Under the pieces are notes generated by a model. The model ran no database searches, was not told the origin of the DNA, and saw only the letters and a program-made list of their open reading frames with translations. The position numbers and the translations under genes were made by a program. From the NCBI GenBank assembly GCA_946628805.1, contig CAMOXB010000041.1:1-13197 (forward strand): DNA of 13,197 nt, written 5' to 3'. Positions 10,991-13,197 of the stretch are shown here, in pieces; position 1 is the first letter of the stretch, and each line of letters begins with the position of its first letter. The stretch is from an uncultured Pseudomonadota bacterium (lineage in GTDB: Bacteria; Pseudomonadota; Alphaproteobacteria; Rs-D84).

Positions 10991-12427
10991 TTAATAAGAT
11001 TTTGCAACAAAGACATAACTTGGGTCTTTATCATCAAGACAGCGACGACTGATTTTATATTTTTCAATCAATCCATCAAATTCATCATTTGTTGTCTGGT
11101 CATATTTAATACGGAAAAATCCGATTTTTCCAGATTCCAATGCGGATTCTAATTCTGCCAAAGATGCAATATCTGTAATCATTGTTTTGTTGCGTGCTTC
11201 GACAGCCTTTAACATATCGTGTTGAATGGTGTCCAGTATATTTTTTGCATCGCTTATGAAATGTTCAACATTAACAGTTGTCTTGGACGATTTGCCCAGA
11301 TCACGACGTGTAATTGTTAATGTGCCTTCGTCCATTTCTTTTGCACCGATTTCAACACGTAATGGAACACCGCGTTTAATCCATTTCCACATTTTATCTG
11401 GGGCGCGTGCATCGGTATCGTCAACCAAAATGCGAATACCTGCAGAACGCAATTTTTCACCAATTTCGTTTGCATATGCATTTAATGTTGATGCATTTTC
11501 ATCACGTGTAATTGGAATAATAACAATTTGATATGGCGCAACAGCCGGTGGTAAAATCAGACCGTCATCGTCAGAATGTGTCATAAACAAACCACCCATC
11601 ATACGTGTTGATGTTCCCCATGATGTTGTCCAGGCGTGACTTAATTTGCCGTCTGTGCCCAGGTATTGAATACCAAAAGATTTTGCAAAGTGTTGTCCCA
11701 AATCGTGTGATGTTCCGGCTTGTAATGCCTTGCCGTCTTGCATAATTTGTTCGACAGTATATGTATGATCCGCACCAGCAAATCTTTCTTCGGCGGTTTT
11801 TTCACCCATGATAACAGGTATGGCCAAAACGTTTGCCATATATTCTGCATACATTTTATGCATTTTGCGTGCATCTGCATTTGCTTCTTCGTGGGTTGCG
11901 AAAACATTGTGTCCTTCTTGCCAGTTGAATTCTGCCGTACGCAAGAATAATCTTGGGCGCATTTCCCAACGCATAACGTTAACCCATTGATTTAATTTCA
12001 ATGGTAAATCACGATATGATTGAACCCAACGTGACATTGCTTCGCCGATAATGGTTTCAGATGTTGGACGGATAACATATGGTTCTGTTAATTTTGCGTC
12101 TGGATCCGGTTGCAATGTGCCATCAATCATTTTAAGTCTATGATGTGTAACAACCGCACATTCTTTCGCAAATCCGGCAACGTGTTCGGCTTCTTTATTA
12201 AAGAAATCAATAGGGATTAATAATGGAAAGTTTGCATTTAACACACCATTGGCCTTGATGCGTTTATCCATTTCGTCGCGCATTAATTCCCATATTGCCC
12301 AACCATATGGTTTAATTGTCATACATCCACGCACAGGTGAATTTTCTGCCAAATCAGCAGCAGTGATTAAATTTTGATACCATTCGCTAAAGTTTTCTTG
12401 TCTTGTTGGTGTTATTGCTGTTTTCAT
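10991..12427 (-). CDS. proS: Prolyl-tRNA synthetase, archaeal/eukaryotic-like type
   Basis: Class II synthetase charging tRNA-Pro. The 478 residues match the archaeal/eukaryotic-like group (as in Thermus): TPTRQENFSEWY at the N-terminus, motif 1 around VRGCMTIKPYGWAIWE (32-47), RPTSET (120-125), motif 2 RWEMRPRLFLRTAEF (153-167), QAGTSHDLG (236-244), and motif 3 region GGLFMTHSDDDGL with an anticodon-binding domain from about 298. The bacterial editing insertion domain is absent. The C-terminus ends in FVAKSY, like the Thermus protein's final residues, but the zinc Cys cluster expected there is missing (one Cys near the end). The start at ATG 12427 is preferred; the in-frame GTG at 12439 lies two bases after the plsC stop. 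Likely co-transcribed with plsC and ended by a terminator. Confidence 0.93.
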   Translation of the reverse strand: MKTAITPTRQENFSEWYQNLITAADLAENSPVRGCMTIKPYGWAIWELMRDEMDKRIKANGVLNANFPLLIPIDFFNKEAEHVAGFAKECAVVTHHRLKMIDGTLQPDPDAKLTEPYVIRPTSETIIGEAMSRWVQSYRDLPLKLNQWVNVMRWEMRPRLFLRTAEFNWQEGHNVFATHEEANADARKMHKMYAEYMANVLAIPVIMGEKTAEERFAGADHTYTVEQIMQDGKALQAGTSHDLGQHFAKSFGIQYLGTDGKLSHAWTTSWGTSTRMMGGLFMTHSDDDGLILPPAVAPYQIVIIPITRDENASTLNAYANEIGEKLRSAGIRILVDDTDARAPDKMWKWIKRGVPLRVEIGAKEMDEGTLTITRRDLGKSSKTTVNVEHFISDAKNILDTIQHDMLKAVEARNKTMITDIASLAELESALESGKIGFFRIKYDQTTNDEFDGLIEKYKISRRCLDDKDPSYVFVAKSY

Positions 12428-12441
12428 TTTTGTTACCACTC

Positions 12442-13197
12442 TTATTTATTTTTCATATATTCGTCTGAAATTATTTTGTGTAATTTTTCTGCCATTTCTT
12501 TGCGGTCAAGACCACTTAAATCTGGAACTGGCAAAACCTTGATTTCAACCAGGAATCCACCCAGCATCATTATGTGAAACACTTGCATAAATGCACTGCG
12601 TTCACGTTCACAATATGGACCTTGATCCATTTTCTTGTTATCGAAATATGCGAAATGATTCGCCATATCTTCATCATTGATTTTTGTACCATCGCGCAAA
12701 CGATAGTGTATGACAACTGGTTGAACTGTTGTGCCTGTTTTTTCAATAACATCAAACATAGAACTTTTGAATTGTTTTACATATGCACCATTAGTGGATG
12801 TCCCTTCGGGGAAAATAAATAATGGATAATCAACAGATTCCAGTTCTTTTTGTATTGCATTCAAAGCTTCGGTTGCGTGTGACGGACGACGATCAATAAA
12901 TATTACACCAAATTTTCTTGCCATCCAACCGACCAGTGGCCATTCTGATATTTCTTTTTTGCCAAAAAAAGATCCACCCAATGCCGCAGCCATTGTAGAT
13001 ATTTCAAAAACAGAAATATGATTACAAACGCAAAGCAATGGTCGTTTCGTTGTCAGCTTTCCATTGATTTTAAATTTTACACCCATAAACCAATTGAATT
13101 GGCGCATAAAAAACTGCATGTATTTCACAGACATTTTTCCGCGTGGTATAAAGCATAAAATAAATGCATTTATAAAAACATAAATCCATGCGGTGCA
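12442..13197 (-). CDS. plsC: 1-acyl-sn-glycerol-3-phosphate acyltransferase (5'-truncated)
   Basis: Membrane-associated enzyme that acylates lysophosphatidic acid to phosphatidic acid. The frame stays open through the right edge; residues before the ATG at 13134 form a hydrophobic segment (AWIYVFINAFILCFIPRGK), as in the N-terminal membrane part of PlsC, so the gene starts outside the window. 251 residues are visible. Counting from Met at 13134: catalytic motif I reads NHISVFE (His39, Glu44), a HX4E version of the usual HX4D; motif II is GVIFIDRR; motif III is FPEGTSTNG; motif IV is VQPVVIHY. The stop lies 14 bases before the proS ATG, so the two probably form one operon. The order plsC-proS is not a pathway link. 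LPLAT relatives with other acyl acceptors cannot be excluded. Confidence 0.88.
   Translation of the reverse strand, partial: CTAWIYVFINAFILCFIPRGKMSVKYMQFFMRQFNWFMGVKFKINGKLTTKRPLLCVCNHISVFEISTMAAALGGSFFGKKEISEWPLVGWMARKFGVIFIDRRPSHATEALNAIQKELESVDYPLFIFPEGTSTNGAYVKQFKSSMFDVIEKTGTTVQPVVIHYRLRDGTKINDEDMANHFAYFDNKKMDQGPYCERERSAFMQVFHIMMLGGFLVEIKVLPVPDLSGLDRKEMAEKLHKIISDEYMKNK

Noticed and set aside
12442..13134. Complete plsC starting at 13134
   Set aside because: The frame continues to the window edge with a hydrophobic stretch typical of the PlsC N-terminus.

Overview
The window reads as a moderately AT-rich bacterial chromosome, most likely an alphaproteobacterium of a reduced or host-associated type. 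RpoC has proteobacterial features (the long insertion in the trigger-loop region and the EWDPYS segment), and MraZ, PlsX, L32 and PlsC are standard proteobacterial housekeeping genes. Placement in a particular order, such as the gut alphaproteobacterial lineages, is inference only. No tRNA, rRNA, CRISPR array, IS element or phage gene was found. Both edges cut through genes: rpoC lacks its 5' end on the left and plsC lacks its 5' end on the right.

Left part, plus strand (1-5700): most of rpoC with an intrinsic terminator, a small HAD-type phosphatase gene, rpmF (a 49-residue L32 with four Cys), and plsX. The rpmF-plsX junction is unusual because a terminator-like hairpin with a T-run covers the two candidate upstream starts and ends just before the likely PlsX start. 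A symmetrical hairpin after plsX separates it from the convergent gene.

Middle (5700-9210), minus strand: mraZ sits alone, without rsmH, ftsL or other division and cell-wall (dcw) genes. It is followed by an 876-residue exported protein with 24 cysteines. That protein has an acidic head, a long Arg/Ser/Thr-rich linker, repeated C-x6-C motifs (including four Cys at exact heptad spacing), a Cys-rich C-terminal module, hexapeptide repeats and an acidic tail. Both genes have convincing sigma70-type promoters. The mraZ promoter carries three copies of TTTATGGT, two of them exactly 10 bp apart, which look like operator boxes. This mraZ/exported-protein block is the least explained part of the window.

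Right part (9000-13197): a divergent 109-residue gene of unknown function has a long AT-rich leader and a strong terminator. The remaining genes are all on the minus strand: plsC and proS (adjacent, likely one operon), an L-lactate dehydrogenase gene whose extended -10 promoter lies just beyond the proS terminator, and a small YjdJ/NATD1-like acetyltransferase. The ProRS is the archaeal/eukaryotic-like form rather than the short alphaproteobacterial form.

Functional themes: transcription and translation (RpoC, L32, ProRS), phosphatidic acid synthesis (PlsX and PlsC, at opposite ends), fermentative NADH reoxidation (LDH), and an envelope protein placed next to MraZ.
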